Origin: Candidatus Aenigmatarchaeota archaeon
GTDB lineage: Archaea; Aenigmatarchaeota; Aenigmatarchaeia; Aenigmatarchaeales; SZUA-1535
Direction: 5' to 3'
Length of the DNA: 7,396 nt
Assembly: GCA_015521535.1 (NCBI GenBank)
Contig: WAOA01000008.1
Location: forward strand, 1-7,396
Shown: piece by piece, positions 1 through 5,909 of the stretch
Numbering within the stretch: position 1 is the stretch's first letter
Layout: each line of letters begins with the position of its first letter
Made by a program: the position numbers and the translations under genes
Notes under the pieces: model-generated
What the model was told of the DNA's origin: nothing
What the model saw: the letters and a program-made list of their open reading frames with translations, nothing else
Database searches by the model: none

Positions 1-433
1 ATTGTTTCTTAGGAAGTATTTCCCTATCTTTCCATAATTGGATTTTCATGGGCATTAATATCATGTATTCTTTGGCACAGAGAATTACGTTTCCTTTAGA
101 AAATATTTCAAAAACGATAATATTATCTTTTGTTTCTATCTCAATTATTCTTTCAAAACCTTTTTTCCTGACAAAAATGATTCTTTGTCCCATTAGATGT
201 TTTCTTAATAGCATACAAAAACTCGATGGCTCGGTAGATGAAGGTCTCTTATATTGACTGATAAAAAAAACACCTGGCCAAAATACGAGGTCTCGCTCTC
301 CTATTCCCGATGCGTAGATTCGAAGCCATATTTTTTCTCCGTCGTGGTATACCTTATCTATTCTTCCGCCTTCTATTTGTTTTAATTCTTTAAACAAAAA
401 ATGTATATCAAGATTCGTCAACTCTTTTCGCAC
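1..433 (-). CDS. rqcH: RqcH/NFACT-family ribosome rescue factor, N-terminal part (cut by window edge)
   Basis: RqcH/Rqc2 (NFACT) proteins bind split large ribosomal subunits carrying stalled peptidyl-tRNA and recruit tRNA to add C-terminal tails. I translated 144 codons of an open minus-strand frame that continues beyond position 1. The protein opens RKELTNLDIHFLFKEL, followed by GGRIDKVY (22-29) and FCMLLRKHLMGQRI (72-85), then FERIIEIE (93-100). These are the ordered hallmarks of the NFACT N-terminal domain. I chose the GTG at 431-433 because it gives the usual family N-terminus and has a GAGGGTG Shine-Dalgarno-like stretch a few bases upstream; no ATG suits. It overlaps the scpB end by 26 nt, so translational coupling is likely. 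Asp9 and Arg95, aligned by memory with functional residues of yeast Rqc2, are present, but the Asp before the Arg is Glu94. The HhH, coiled-coil and NFACT-R parts lie outside the window. Family assignment is confident; tailing activity is inferred. Confidence 0.88.
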   Translation of the reverse strand, partial: MRKELTNLDIHFLFKELKQIEGGRIDKVYHDGEKIWLRIYASGIGERDLVFWPGVFFISQYKRPSSTEPSSFCMLLRKHLMGQRIIFVRKKGFERIIEIETKDNIIVFEIFSKGNVILCAKEYMILMPMKIQLWKDREILPKKQ

Positions 434-920
434 CGATAACACCCTCGAAAAATCTTTTTGCCTCTTCAGGACTTTTCAATCCGAAGTACTCTGCAAATTC
501 TTTCGTCGGCAGAAGAACTTTTGTTCTACCTTGCTTCACAGTTCTTATAAGTCCGCGACTTTCTAATTCTCTTACATATTCATAAGTTCTATTTCCTATA
601 ACTTTAACTATTTCAGATTGCGTTATACCATCTTTATACGCAACTAAAGCAAGAACGCGTAAGAGACCTTTTTTCATATCCGAATAAGGTGTCAAATACC
701 TAACAAATCTCACGTACTCAGGCTTAACATAGAGTTTGAATTTATCTCCTATTCTTACAAGGTGTATGCCCCTTTCCGGATTTTCCAAATCATTTTTAAT
801 TTTTTCCAAAATCTCCAATACATTTTCTTCGTCTGCACCAGAGATTTTAGATAACTCTTCTACAGATAGCGGTTTTGCGCTCATGAAAAGCGCTGCTTCA
901 ATCAGTGCTTTCAGATTCAT
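408..920 (-). CDS. scpB: Segregation and condensation protein B (ScpB), winged-helix kleisin partner
   Basis: ScpB dimers are winged-helix (kite) proteins that bind the kleisin ScpA and, with SMC, compact and segregate chromosomes. The 170-residue product starts MNLKALIEAALFMSAKPLS, the typical ScpB opening (a helix, then 'ALFMSAKPLSVEEL'). A second winged-helix half follows at about 85-150, with LRVLALVAYKDGITQSEIVKVIG (near 87-109) and YEYVRELESRGLI (near 113-125), both strong family patterns. The length is slightly short but normal for archaeal members. The ATG overlaps the end of scpA by 23 nt and is preceded by a weak purine-rich GAGAG, which suggests coupled translation from one mRNA. 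Its own 3' end overlaps the rqcH start. No SMC gene lies in the window, so the ATPase partner must be encoded elsewhere. Confidence 0.92.
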   Translation of the reverse strand: MNLKALIEAALFMSAKPLSVEELSKISGADEENVLEILEKIKNDLENPERGIHLVRIGDKFKLYVKPEYVRFVRYLTPYSDMKKGLLRVLALVAYKDGITQSEIVKVIGNRTYEYVRELESRGLIRTVKQGRTKVLLPTKEFAEYFGLKSPEEAKRFFEGVIGAKRVDES

Positions 921-1620
921 TTTCTCTCAACCTTATGTAAATTTCTTCAAAAAGTTTCGGTTGTTCATAAGAGATTTTACCTTCTTGTGAAAGATGTAAT
1001 ACCGGAATAAGCGTACTTATTATTTTTTCTCTTTTCCACTCACCAACTAAATTTGAAAATTCTATTTCTTCTTTTTCGATTTCTTCTAATATATTTTTTA
1101 TATTCTCCAAAAGAATATTAACCCTTTGCGTTATGTCTTCTCCCTCTCCTTCTTCGATAAATTCCCTGAGAGCACTTTTTCTTCTCTCTCTTCTAATTTT
1201 ACGCCTTTCCTGAACTTCAAACGCCTTTTTAAGAGCAAAAATAAGTTCTTCGAGAGTCACGCTTCTAACAGGGATTCTTTCTACCGGTGGCTGTAAAGGC
1301 GGTATTTTTGACAATATTTCAGTTTCGTATCCGGCTTTAACTTCTTTCTCACCTTCCGGGATAAGCACTTTTTTCTTTTTTTCGCCCTGTAAAATATCTG
1401 ACTTCATTCTCAACAAAATCGCTGCCACGAGAATAAATCTACCGGGGATTCTTAAGTCAAGGTATTTCATTCTTTCCAAATATTTCATGAATAGATCAGT
1501 GAGTTTAACTATATCTATATCCCAAGGATCCATTTTTTCTTCTACCACTATCCTTACAAGGACATCTTCCCAACTCGGCTCATTAACCATAAGTTGTATA
1601 AGTTCACTATCTTTTATCAT
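898..1620 (-). CDS. scpA: Segregation and condensation protein A (ScpA), kleisin subunit of SMC complex
   Basis: ScpA is the kleisin that bridges the two SMC heads and is held by ScpB. The 240-residue product contains LVRIVVEEKMDPWDIDIVKLTDLF near residues 21-44, the classic ScpA N-terminal signature. A helical LRIPGRFILVAAILLRMKSDIL stretch follows (near 56-77). A charged, low-complexity middle (near 80-165: KKKK, ERRKIRRERRK, EEGEGED) is the expected linker. A C-terminal winged-helix-like part (near 185-240: EFSNLVGEWKREKIISTLIPVLHLSQEGKISYEQPKLFEEIYIRL) would contact the SMC head. It is first in the scpA-scpB-rqcH cluster. The start at 1620 is conventional; Met11 (1590) is an alternative, since about 20 nt separate the AT-rich TATA-like block from the ATG, short of the 25-26 nt seen at neighbouring genes. 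Confidence 0.92.
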   Translation of the reverse strand: MIKDSELIQLMVNEPSWEDVLVRIVVEEKMDPWDIDIVKLTDLFMKYLERMKYLDLRIPGRFILVAAILLRMKSDILQGEKKKKVLIPEGEKEVKAGYETEILSKIPPLQPPVERIPVRSVTLEELIFALKKAFEVQERRKIRRERRKSALREFIEEGEGEDITQRVNILLENIKNILEEIEKEEIEFSNLVGEWKREKIISTLIPVLHLSQEGKISYEQPKLFEEIYIRLRENESESTD

Positions 1621-1633
1621 GGAATATCACAAG

Positions 1634-1645
1634 TTTTATATATAT
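1634..1645 (+). promoter_or_regulatory. TATA-like box for the 1665 gene, possibly shared by divergent scpA
   Basis: TTTTATATATAT is centred about 25-26 nt before the ATG at 1665, the spacing expected for an archaeal TATA box driving a leaderless mRNA. The core is nearly self-complementary, and on the other strand it lies about 20 nt before the scpA ATG, so one element may serve both genes. The only spacer between the two starts is 44 nt. Promoter function is inferred from sequence and spacing alone. Confidence 0.55.
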
Positions 1646-1664
1646 CGCTACCAAAATAAAAGTT

Positions 1665-2042
1665 ATGGCAAAAAAAGTTAGTAGGAGAGTTACTAAAAGA
1701 CAAAAGAAAGATAGCGGAATCACAGTAGGAACAATAGCATTTGTTGCAATATTCTTGCTCGCATATGCAGGACTTTACGCAGAAGCATCGCTCCATACAG
1801 CAATAATTCTAATATTAGCGATTCTCGGAGTTATAGTGGCCGTGCTTAATGTTGCAGTAAAAGAAGAAATAAATTTCCTCATTGCAGTAACATCGCTAAA
1901 CGTTATACTTGTTTCATGGTACATGCTGCTCGGTTTACCAGAAATAGCAAAAACGTTTCTCACAAATTTAGCAGTAGCATTCGGCACTGCAGGACTGGTG
2001 ATAGCATTAGCAGTTATAATTCAACTTGGTTCCAAGCCATAG
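1665..2042 (+). CDS. Small four-helix membrane protein of unknown function
   Basis: I do not recognise this family. The 125-residue product has a strongly basic cytoplasmic-looking N-terminus (KKVSRRVTKRQKK, residues 3-15). About four hydrophobic segments follow: near 20-40, 44-64, 69-91 and 98-121. A short KEE loop (66-68) separates helices 2 and 3. There is no cleavable signal peptide, no cysteine, and no obvious catalytic or binding motif. The positive-inside pattern suggests the N-terminus faces the cytoplasm, and the even helix count would place the C-terminus there too. The ATG at 1665 fits a leaderless transcript from the TATA-like box at 1634-1645. The last 22 nt overlap tail-to-tail with the minus-strand CxxC protein gene. 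It is probably a real gene: the composition is coherent and the start fits the promoter, but its function is unknown. Confidence 0.75.
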   Translation: MAKKVSRRVTKRQKKDSGITVGTIAFVAIFLLAYAGLYAEASLHTAIILILAILGVIVAVLNVAVKEEINFLIAVTSLNVILVSWYMLLGLPEIAKTFLTNLAVAFGTAGLVIALAVIIQLGSKP

Positions 2043-2368
2043 GATTTCATCACTTTTTTATATACCTTTTTATTCGCTTTTTCTAATTCATTTAACGAGA
2101 AAAGAAATTCTGATTTATTAACAAAAACTATTTCCTCATCGGATTCTGAAATAAGATTTCCTTCCAAATCGAATCTCTTGAAATTTTCAATTTTAAGTTT
2201 GCAGTAAGGGCATTTTATACTCCAAAGCCTTTCTATGGAAACATCCTTTAAAATACCGGAAACTATGGAAGTTGTCTGATACACAGCAATAACGCTGCCT
2301 ATGAGTTTTTTAGCCTTCTCTCTTACCCTTTCTATTGATATATTCCATTCCATCGGAAATTTGTTCAT
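2021..2368 (-). CDS. Hypothetical 115-residue protein with a single CxxC pair
   Basis: I cannot assign a family. The product has a basic amphipathic N-terminal third (IERVREKAKKLIGSVI, residues 12-27). A CPYCKLKI motif follows (Cys53 and Cys56) inside LWSIKCPYCKLKIENFKRFD, then an acidic stretch (SESDEEIV, near 73-80) and a helical lysine-rich C-terminus. The lone CxxC could be half of a metal site completed by dimerisation, or a rubredoxin-knuckle-like turn; no second pair is present. Met1 at 2368 lies downstream of an AT-rich stretch (TTTTTAATA and AATATATCA). Met6 (2353) is an alternative start. It overlaps tail-to-tail with the membrane protein gene and is transcribed divergently from tfs. 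It is probably coding, because its composition and length are not explained by the opposite strand. Confidence 0.65.
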   Translation of the reverse strand: MNKFPMEWNISIERVREKAKKLIGSVIAVYQTTSIVSGILKDVSIERLWSIKCPYCKLKIENFKRFDLEGNLISESDEEIVFVNKSEFLFSLNELEKANKKVYKKVMKSYGLEPS

Positions 2369-2438
2369 TATGATATATTACGCATATTAAAAAATAAAAA
2401 AGTGACGGAAAATCAAATGATAAGCTGAGACCGTTAAA

Positions 2439-2446
2439 TTTAAATA
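2439..2446 (+). promoter_or_regulatory. TATA-like box upstream of the TFS region
   Basis: TTTAAATA is centred near 2442-2443. With the 25-26 nt spacing seen at neighbouring genes, transcription would begin at about 2467-2469. That coincides with the ATG of the short upstream ORF rather than with the TFS start 31 nt further on. The assignment rests on motif and spacing only. Confidence 0.45.
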
Positions 2447-2466
2447 TTCTTCATTAACAAAAGGTT

Positions 2467-2511
2467 ATGAATAAAGGTTTAAAGGAAGTGGCAGAAAATG
2501 GAGTTTTGTAA
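2467..2511 (+). CDS. Possible 14-codon leader peptide overlapping the TFS start
   Basis: The ORF reads ATG AAT AAA GGT TTA AAG GAA GTG GCA GAA AAT GGA GTT TTG TAA (peptide MNKGLKEVAENGVL). It begins where a leaderless transcript from the TATA-like box at 2439-2446 should start. It is out of frame with TFS and stops 11 nt past the first base of the TFS ATG (2498). Ribosomes translating it would therefore finish next to the TFS start and could re-initiate there. It may instead be a chance ORF in the leader of a transcript that uses the internal GGAAGTG as a Shine-Dalgarno. No homologue is known to me, so this is inference. Confidence 0.3.
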   Translation: MNKGLKEVAENGVL

Positions 2512-2830
2512 CAAGTGCGGAAGTTTGATGTTGCCGAAAAAAACGCAGAAAAGCATAGTATTGATATGCAGAAAATGCGGGCACAGAAAAACTCTGAGAA
2601 AAAACGAAGATTTTAAAATATCTACAAAAACTCTGAAAAAAGAAGAAGGTCTTGTGATCGTGGACAAAAGGTCCCAGAAAGAAACGTTACCTGTAACAAC
2701 TGTTCAATGTCCTAAATGCGAGAATACCCAAGCAGAATGGTGGGTACAGCAAACCAGAAGCGGTGATGAGCCACCGACGAGATTCTTTAGATGCACGAAA
2801 TGCAGCCATGTATGGCGTGAGTATCAGTAA
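2498..2830 (+). CDS. tfs: Transcription elongation factor TFS (TFIIS-like, RpoM-type)
   Basis: TFS rescues backtracked archaeal RNA polymerase by inserting an acidic hairpin through the secondary channel and triggering cleavage of the 3' end of the RNA. The 110-residue protein has both expected zinc ribbons. The N-terminal one uses Cys4, Cys7, Cys24 and Cys27 (FCNKCGSLM ... CRKCGHR). The C-terminal one uses Cys71, Cys74, Cys99 and Cys102 (QCPKCENTQAEWW ... FRCTKCSHVWREY). The catalytic acidic pair is intact in RSGDEPPT (Asp90, Glu91), so it looks like an active cleavage factor, not an inhibitory TFS paralogue with a changed tip. The length is typical. The start at 2498 gives the usual family opening and follows GGAAGTG (2484-2490), a fair Shine-Dalgarno. 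A 14-codon upstream ORF overlaps this start and may tune expression. The tfs gene has no operon partner here; 217 nt follow before the next gene. Confidence 0.95.
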   Translation: MEFCNKCGSLMLPKKTQKSIVLICRKCGHRKTLRKNEDFKISTKTLKKEEGLVIVDKRSQKETLPVTTVQCPKCENTQAEWWVQQTRSGDEPPTRFFRCTKCSHVWREYQ

Positions 2831-2895
2831 TATACAACTATTAAAATCGCTATGTATTATTTCTGAAAAAGCTGTTCAGATAACCACGAATTACA

Positions 2896-2976
2896 TCAAA
2901 ACGCACCTAATAAAACGAAGTTCTCGCTTGTAGTACCGTGTAGAGAAAAGTATTTCGCGGTTAATTCTTTTTTAAA
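2896..2976 (-). other. Candidate non-coding element resembling 6936-7023 (in the 2831-3047 gap)
   Basis: Read on the minus strand, this stretch opens TTTAAAAAAGAATTAACCGC and continues with CTTTTC, ACTTCGTT, AGGTG and TTTTGA. The same words in the same order, with similar spacing (81 versus 88 nt), occur on the plus strand at 6936-7023. The first word resembles a TATA box. On the minus strand CCGCGAA (2954-2960) can pair with TTCGTGG (2884-2890), closing a roughly 60-nt loop. No ORF of note is present. It may be a small RNA with its promoter, or a chance resemblance between AT-rich spacers. Confidence 0.22.
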
Positions 2977-3017
2977 TCTACATTTCAATTTTATCGGGGC
3001 AGGATACTTCTGAAATC

Positions 3018-3027
3018 TATTTAAATT
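3018..3027 (+). promoter_or_regulatory. TATA-like box for the methylthiotransferase gene
   Basis: TATTTAAATT has its TTTAAA core centred at 3022-3023, 25-26 nt before the ATG at 3048. This predicts a leaderless mRNA and supports that start codon. No Shine-Dalgarno is seen in the intervening CTCGTGTTCTTTTCAACTTC. Confidence 0.6.
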
Positions 3028-3047
3028 CTCGTGTTCTTTTCAACTTC

Positions 3048-4328
3048 ATGAAGGTTTATATAGAAACTTATGGTTGTGCATTTGCCCAGGCGGAAGGTGA
3101 AATGATCTCTGGTCTACTCGAAAGAAACGAGTTTACTATAACGCATAGCATAAGCGATGCTGACGTGATTGTTATCGTTACATGTCATGTAAAAGAAACT
3201 ACCGAGAAAAAAATACTTTACAGAATAAAGAAATTCGGAGAACTTTATCCAGGAAAAGCGCTTATAGTTTACGGCTGTCTTCCACAGGCTTATCCAGAGA
3301 TCGTTAAGGAAAACAATCCGCGCGCTTCGATTGTCGGAAATTTTTTCATAAGAGAACTGCCGAAGATAGTTTCTAGTGTTTCGAAGGGAAATAAAATAGA
3401 ATTGATCGGAAAAAATAAAGAAGTAAAACTACGCCTTCCGCGAGTAAAAAAGAATCCGGTTGTGGGAATAATACCAATAGCCGAAGGCTGCGTCGGAAAT
3501 TGTTCATACTGCTCAACGAAATTTTCTCGCGGAACTATTTTTTCCTACCCGGAAGAATTTATTGTTAAAGAAGCTTATGATCTTATAAAAAATGGATGTA
3601 AAGAAATATACCTTACTGCTCAGGACACGGCATGTTACGGAATAGATATCGGAACAACGCTTCCTGATCTTATTGAAAAAATTATTTCCCTGCCCGGTGA
3701 TTTTTCGATAAGAATAGGGATGATGAATCCGTTTACAGCGAAAAAGATATTACCCAAATTACTGAAAGTCTATGAAAGCGAGAAGGTTTACAAATTCCTT
3801 CATATTCCGGTGCAATCAGGCTCTGACAGAATTTTGAGAAAAATGAATAGAAACTACACTGTTAGCGAGTTTATAGATATAGTTGAAAAGTTCAGGGAAA
3901 AATTTCCCTTTGTGCAAATTTGGACGGATATAATAGTAGGCTTCCCGGGAGAGACAGAAGAAGATTTTAAAATGAGTATAGAGTTAATAGAAAAGATTAA
4001 ACCGGATTGGGTTAACGTTTCAAGATTTTCTTCACGTCCTGGAACAAAGGCGGCGAAAATGAAGCAGCTTCCGACAAGCATTAAAAAAGAAAGAAGTAGA
4101 GAAATTTCCAAAGTTGTTAAAAGCGTGGTAGAAGAAGTTAATAAAAAATGGATAGGTTGGGAGGGGAGAATTCTTATAAATGAGAAAGGAAAAGGTAATT
4201 GGGTGGGAAGAAACTTTGCTTATAAGCCCGTAGTAGTAGAATCGGAAAAAAATCTTTTAGGAAAATTTGTAAAGGTAAGAATCGCTCAGACGAAAAACAT
4301 TCTTTTCGGAGAGATTCTAGACAATTAG
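3048..4328 (+). CDS. tRNA t6A37 methylthiotransferase, CDKAL1/e-MtaB type (radical SAM)
   Basis: This family inserts a methylthio group at C2 of N6-threonylcarbamoyladenosine-37 in ANN-decoding tRNAs, using two [4Fe-4S] clusters and S-adenosylmethionine. The 426-residue product has the MTTase domain (about 1-120) with cluster cysteines Cys10 (TYGC), Cys46 (VTCHV) and Cys77 (YGCLPQ). The radical-SAM core (about 135-355) follows, with EGCVGNCSYCSTKFSRG giving Cys148, Cys152 and Cys155. Typical later motifs are IPVQSGSDRIL, TDIIVGFPGETEEDF and VNVSRFSSRPGT. The C-terminal 60 residues (FVKVRIAQTKNILFGEI) form the TRAM RNA-binding domain. The archaeal context and the CSYCSTKFSRG motif favour e-MtaB over bacterial MiaB. 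Oddity: the region usually written GCxxNxxDSE reads GCAFAQAEGE here. The start fits a leaderless TATA spacing. It overlaps tail-to-tail by 12 nt with the prepilin peptidase. Confidence 0.93.
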   Translation: MKVYIETYGCAFAQAEGEMISGLLERNEFTITHSISDADVIVIVTCHVKETTEKKILYRIKKFGELYPGKALIVYGCLPQAYPEIVKENNPRASIVGNFFIRELPKIVSSVSKGNKIELIGKNKEVKLRLPRVKKNPVVGIIPIAEGCVGNCSYCSTKFSRGTIFSYPEEFIVKEAYDLIKNGCKEIYLTAQDTACYGIDIGTTLPDLIEKIISLPGDFSIRIGMMNPFTAKKILPKLLKVYESEKVYKFLHIPVQSGSDRILRKMNRNYTVSEFIDIVEKFREKFPFVQIWTDIIVGFPGETEEDFKMSIELIEKIKPDWVNVSRFSSRPGTKAAKMKQLPTSIKKERSREISKVVKSVVEEVNKKWIGWEGRILINEKGKGNWVGRNFAYKPVVVESEKNLLGKFVKVRIAQTKNILFGEILDN

Positions 4329-5132
4329 CGGAAATCCTGTAAGTGTGAGAAGTATCGCAAGAGGAAAAACGGGAATGAAGCGTACACCTTCTCTTATTTT
4401 CACGTATTTCCTTACTTTTCTTATATTTTCAATTTCCTCTTTTTTCAATCCGCGAATTAACTTTCCTTCTAATCCTAATTCTGGTATACTTTCGCCGAGG
4501 ACATCGTCTTCGCGAAGATTCTTTACAGGAATTTTTTTAATAAACATATTTTTTTCCACAAAGCGCCCGAAAAGCAATAAAGGTTTAAGTGCGAATAGTA
4601 GCGTTATTACCATGAAAAGATTCCACAAAATATTTTTTGTAATGTATAGATAAACTGAAAATAATAAAAAAATTACCGAGGCAAAAATTTCAAATTTCTC
4701 TTCTTCAAGATATGTAAAAAGCTTCTTTCTTAATTTTTTCTCTTGAAAAACTTTCACACCGGCGTAAAGTAGCGAATACAACCCGCCAACTACGAAAACA
4801 TTTATGAAAAACATTAAAGAAAAGAGGGGTGAAGAATCTATGCCGAAAGGAAGTAGTGCACCGTATGCTATAAGCATTTCACCATCGCCGCCGCCCCAGT
4901 ATCCGCGATAGTACATGAATAAGGAGAAAAGGAAAAAGATAGCGACGATTAACAAGCACCACTCTAAAATAAACCAATTTCCTGTAATCCAACTTTCGTA
5001 TGCATGAATCCCTATTCCGAAAGTTATCATCGCCCAGGCAACAGGGTCGAGCATATTAGAGGTTTTTAAGTCATATAAACCGCATATAATTCCGCCTAAG
5101 AGCGCGATAGCAAGTTTGATTTCTTCGAACAT
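4317..5132 (-). CDS. Archaeal prepilin/prearchaellin peptidase (A24 family, FlaK/PibD-like)
   Basis: This membrane aspartyl protease removes the class III signal peptides of archaellins, pilins and related surface proteins before assembly. The two catalytic aspartates are visible. Asp21 lies in GLYDLKTSNMLDP, at the end of the first hydrophobic segment, and Asp83 lies in the GxGD motif YWGGGDGEML. Hydrophobic segments occur near 5-20, 31-45, 55-75, 86-125, 147-190 and 252-271. The soluble loop near 195-250 contains NLREDDVLGESIPELGLEGK and a VKIREGVRFIPVFPLA return, a layout I associate with longer archaeal A24 enzymes. At 271 residues it is longer than minimal FlaK. No pilin, archaellin or secretion ATPase gene is nearby, so the substrate is unknown. 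An AT-rich TATA-like stretch (TTAAATATTT, 5156-5165) lies about 28-30 nt upstream of the ATG, so it probably has its own promoter and is not co-transcribed with fibrillarin. Confidence 0.88.
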   Translation of the reverse strand: MFEEIKLAIALLGGIICGLYDLKTSNMLDPVAWAMITFGIGIHAYESWITGNWFILEWCLLIVAIFFLFSLFMYYRGYWGGGDGEMLIAYGALLPFGIDSSPLFSLMFFINVFVVGGLYSLLYAGVKVFQEKKLRKKLFTYLEEEKFEIFASVIFLLFSVYLYITKNILWNLFMVITLLFALKPLLLFGRFVEKNMFIKKIPVKNLREDDVLGESIPELGLEGKLIRGLKKEEIENIRKVRKYVKIREGVRFIPVFPLAILLTLTGFPLIV

Positions 5133-5155
5133 AAAATTATTTTGTAATATTAAAG

Positions 5156-5165
5156 AAATATTTAA
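5156..5165 (-). promoter_or_regulatory. TATA-like box for the prepilin peptidase gene
   Basis: TTAAATATTT on the minus strand is centred 28-30 nt before the ATG at 5132, predicting a very short leader. It sits in the 51-nt spacer after the fibrillarin stop codon. The whole spacer is AT-rich, so exact placement is uncertain. Confidence 0.4.
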
Positions 5166-5183
5166 TTTTATTTTTCATCAAAA

Positions 5184-5849
5184 TTATTTATACTTCGCAA
5201 CAATAAAGCCATGATCCTTTTCGAAGGGATTTAGCATTCTCCACTCCAGAATTTTCCACCCTTCTTGTGAGAGTTTTTCCACTTCTTCTTCGCATATTTT
5301 TCTCGGCTTGCGCGTAACATCTATGCTTCTCGTTTTTATTGCGAGAAATAGAATTCCGCCTGGCTTAAGAAATTCGTGTGCGTTTCTCATCGAGATTTCC
5401 GTGGCGTCAGGCTGTGCAATATCTACGTATAAAGCATCGACCTTTTCAACCCAGTAATATTCTTCTACTTTGCGTGCGTCCGCAAAAATAGGAGCAATAT
5501 TTTTTCTTTTTTTACATACCGGTAAAAGTTCTTTGAAGCAACGCTCTGAGAACTCGATCGCGTAAATAAAACCCTTACAAAGGATGTCTGAAACATATGA
5601 AACCGTGTAGCCATGTGCCGCGCCCAAATAAAGCATTTTCCAGTCTCGCTTCTCTGGAAATGGAATTTGTTTAAAACCTTTAACTATCGCTGCAGCAAGT
5701 TTTGAACGAAATGGATTCCACTGGCGATATTCAATACCTTTAAAAACTATAACTTTTTCATCCGAATAGCGGAATCCTTTTATAAGGTTTTCCGTATAGA
5801 TCTCATTTCCTTTTACAAACACTCCAGGAAACTTTTCTCGAAGTTTCAT
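5184..5849 (-). CDS. flpA: Fibrillarin, C/D-box RNP 2'-O-methyltransferase
   Basis: Archaeal fibrillarin is the SAM-dependent 2'-O-methyltransferase of C/D-box guide ribonucleoproteins, acting with Nop5 and L7Ae on rRNA and tRNA. The 221-residue protein has a short N-terminal beta domain (about 1-60, EIYTENLIKGFRYSDEKV) with YRQWNPFRSKLAAAIVKG. The Rossmann methyltransferase domain follows: SAM motif I is MLYLGAAHGYTVSYVSDI (near 73-90), motif II is IYAIEFSERCFKELLPV (near 95-111), then IAPIFADARKVEEY, VDALYVDIAQPDATEI and LAIKTRSIDVTRKPR. It ends with LNPFEKDHGFIVAKYK, which carries the conserved EKDH. All expected motifs are intact. The ATG at 5849 lies 25-26 nt from a TTTTAAAT box, consistent with leaderless expression. 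The usual partner gene nop5 is not adjacent. The gene is divergent from rps2. Confidence 0.96.
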   Translation of the reverse strand: MKLREKFPGVFVKGNEIYTENLIKGFRYSDEKVIVFKGIEYRQWNPFRSKLAAAIVKGFKQIPFPEKRDWKMLYLGAAHGYTVSYVSDILCKGFIYAIEFSERCFKELLPVCKKRKNIAPIFADARKVEEYYWVEKVDALYVDIAQPDATEISMRNAHEFLKPGGILFLAIKTRSIDVTRKPRKICEEEVEKLSQEGWKILEWRMLNPFEKDHGFIVAKYK

Positions 5850-5870
5850 GTATAATGAGAGGTTAAAGAA

Positions 5871-5878
5871 ATTTAAAA
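5871..5878 (-). promoter_or_regulatory. TATA-like box for fibrillarin
   Basis: TTTTAAAT on the minus strand is centred 25-26 nt upstream of the fibrillarin ATG (5849). This is the leaderless spacing seen at two other genes in the window. It forms one half of a compact divergent promoter region with the rps2 box about 32 nt away. Confidence 0.6.
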
Positions 5879-5903
5879 GGTTTTGTGTTCAAAACGTTAA
5901 TTA

Positions 5904-5909
5904 TTTAAA
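5904..5909 (+). promoter_or_regulatory. TATA-like box for rps2
   Basis: TTTAAA within TTATTTAAACCC is centred at about 5906-5907, predicting a start site near 5932 and an 8-9 nt leader before the ATG at 5941. AGTGAT just before that ATG partly matches the archaeal GGTGAT Shine-Dalgarno. The box lies inside the in-frame upstream extension of the S2 frame, which argues against the longer start. Confidence 0.5.

Noticed and set aside
48..257. Plus-strand 69-codon frame
   Set aside because: It lies opposite the clearly recognisable RqcH N-terminal frame and is a by-product of it.
2855..2905. Possible C/D-box guide RNA on the minus strand (TGATGT ... CTGA)
   Set aside because: Only one imperfect C box and one CTGA are present; no convincing C'/D' pair and no guide match that I could recognise in rRNA.
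4345..4653. Plus-strand 102-codon frame
   Set aside because: It lies opposite the soluble loop of the prepilin peptidase, which has conserved motifs; composition is that of a shadow frame.
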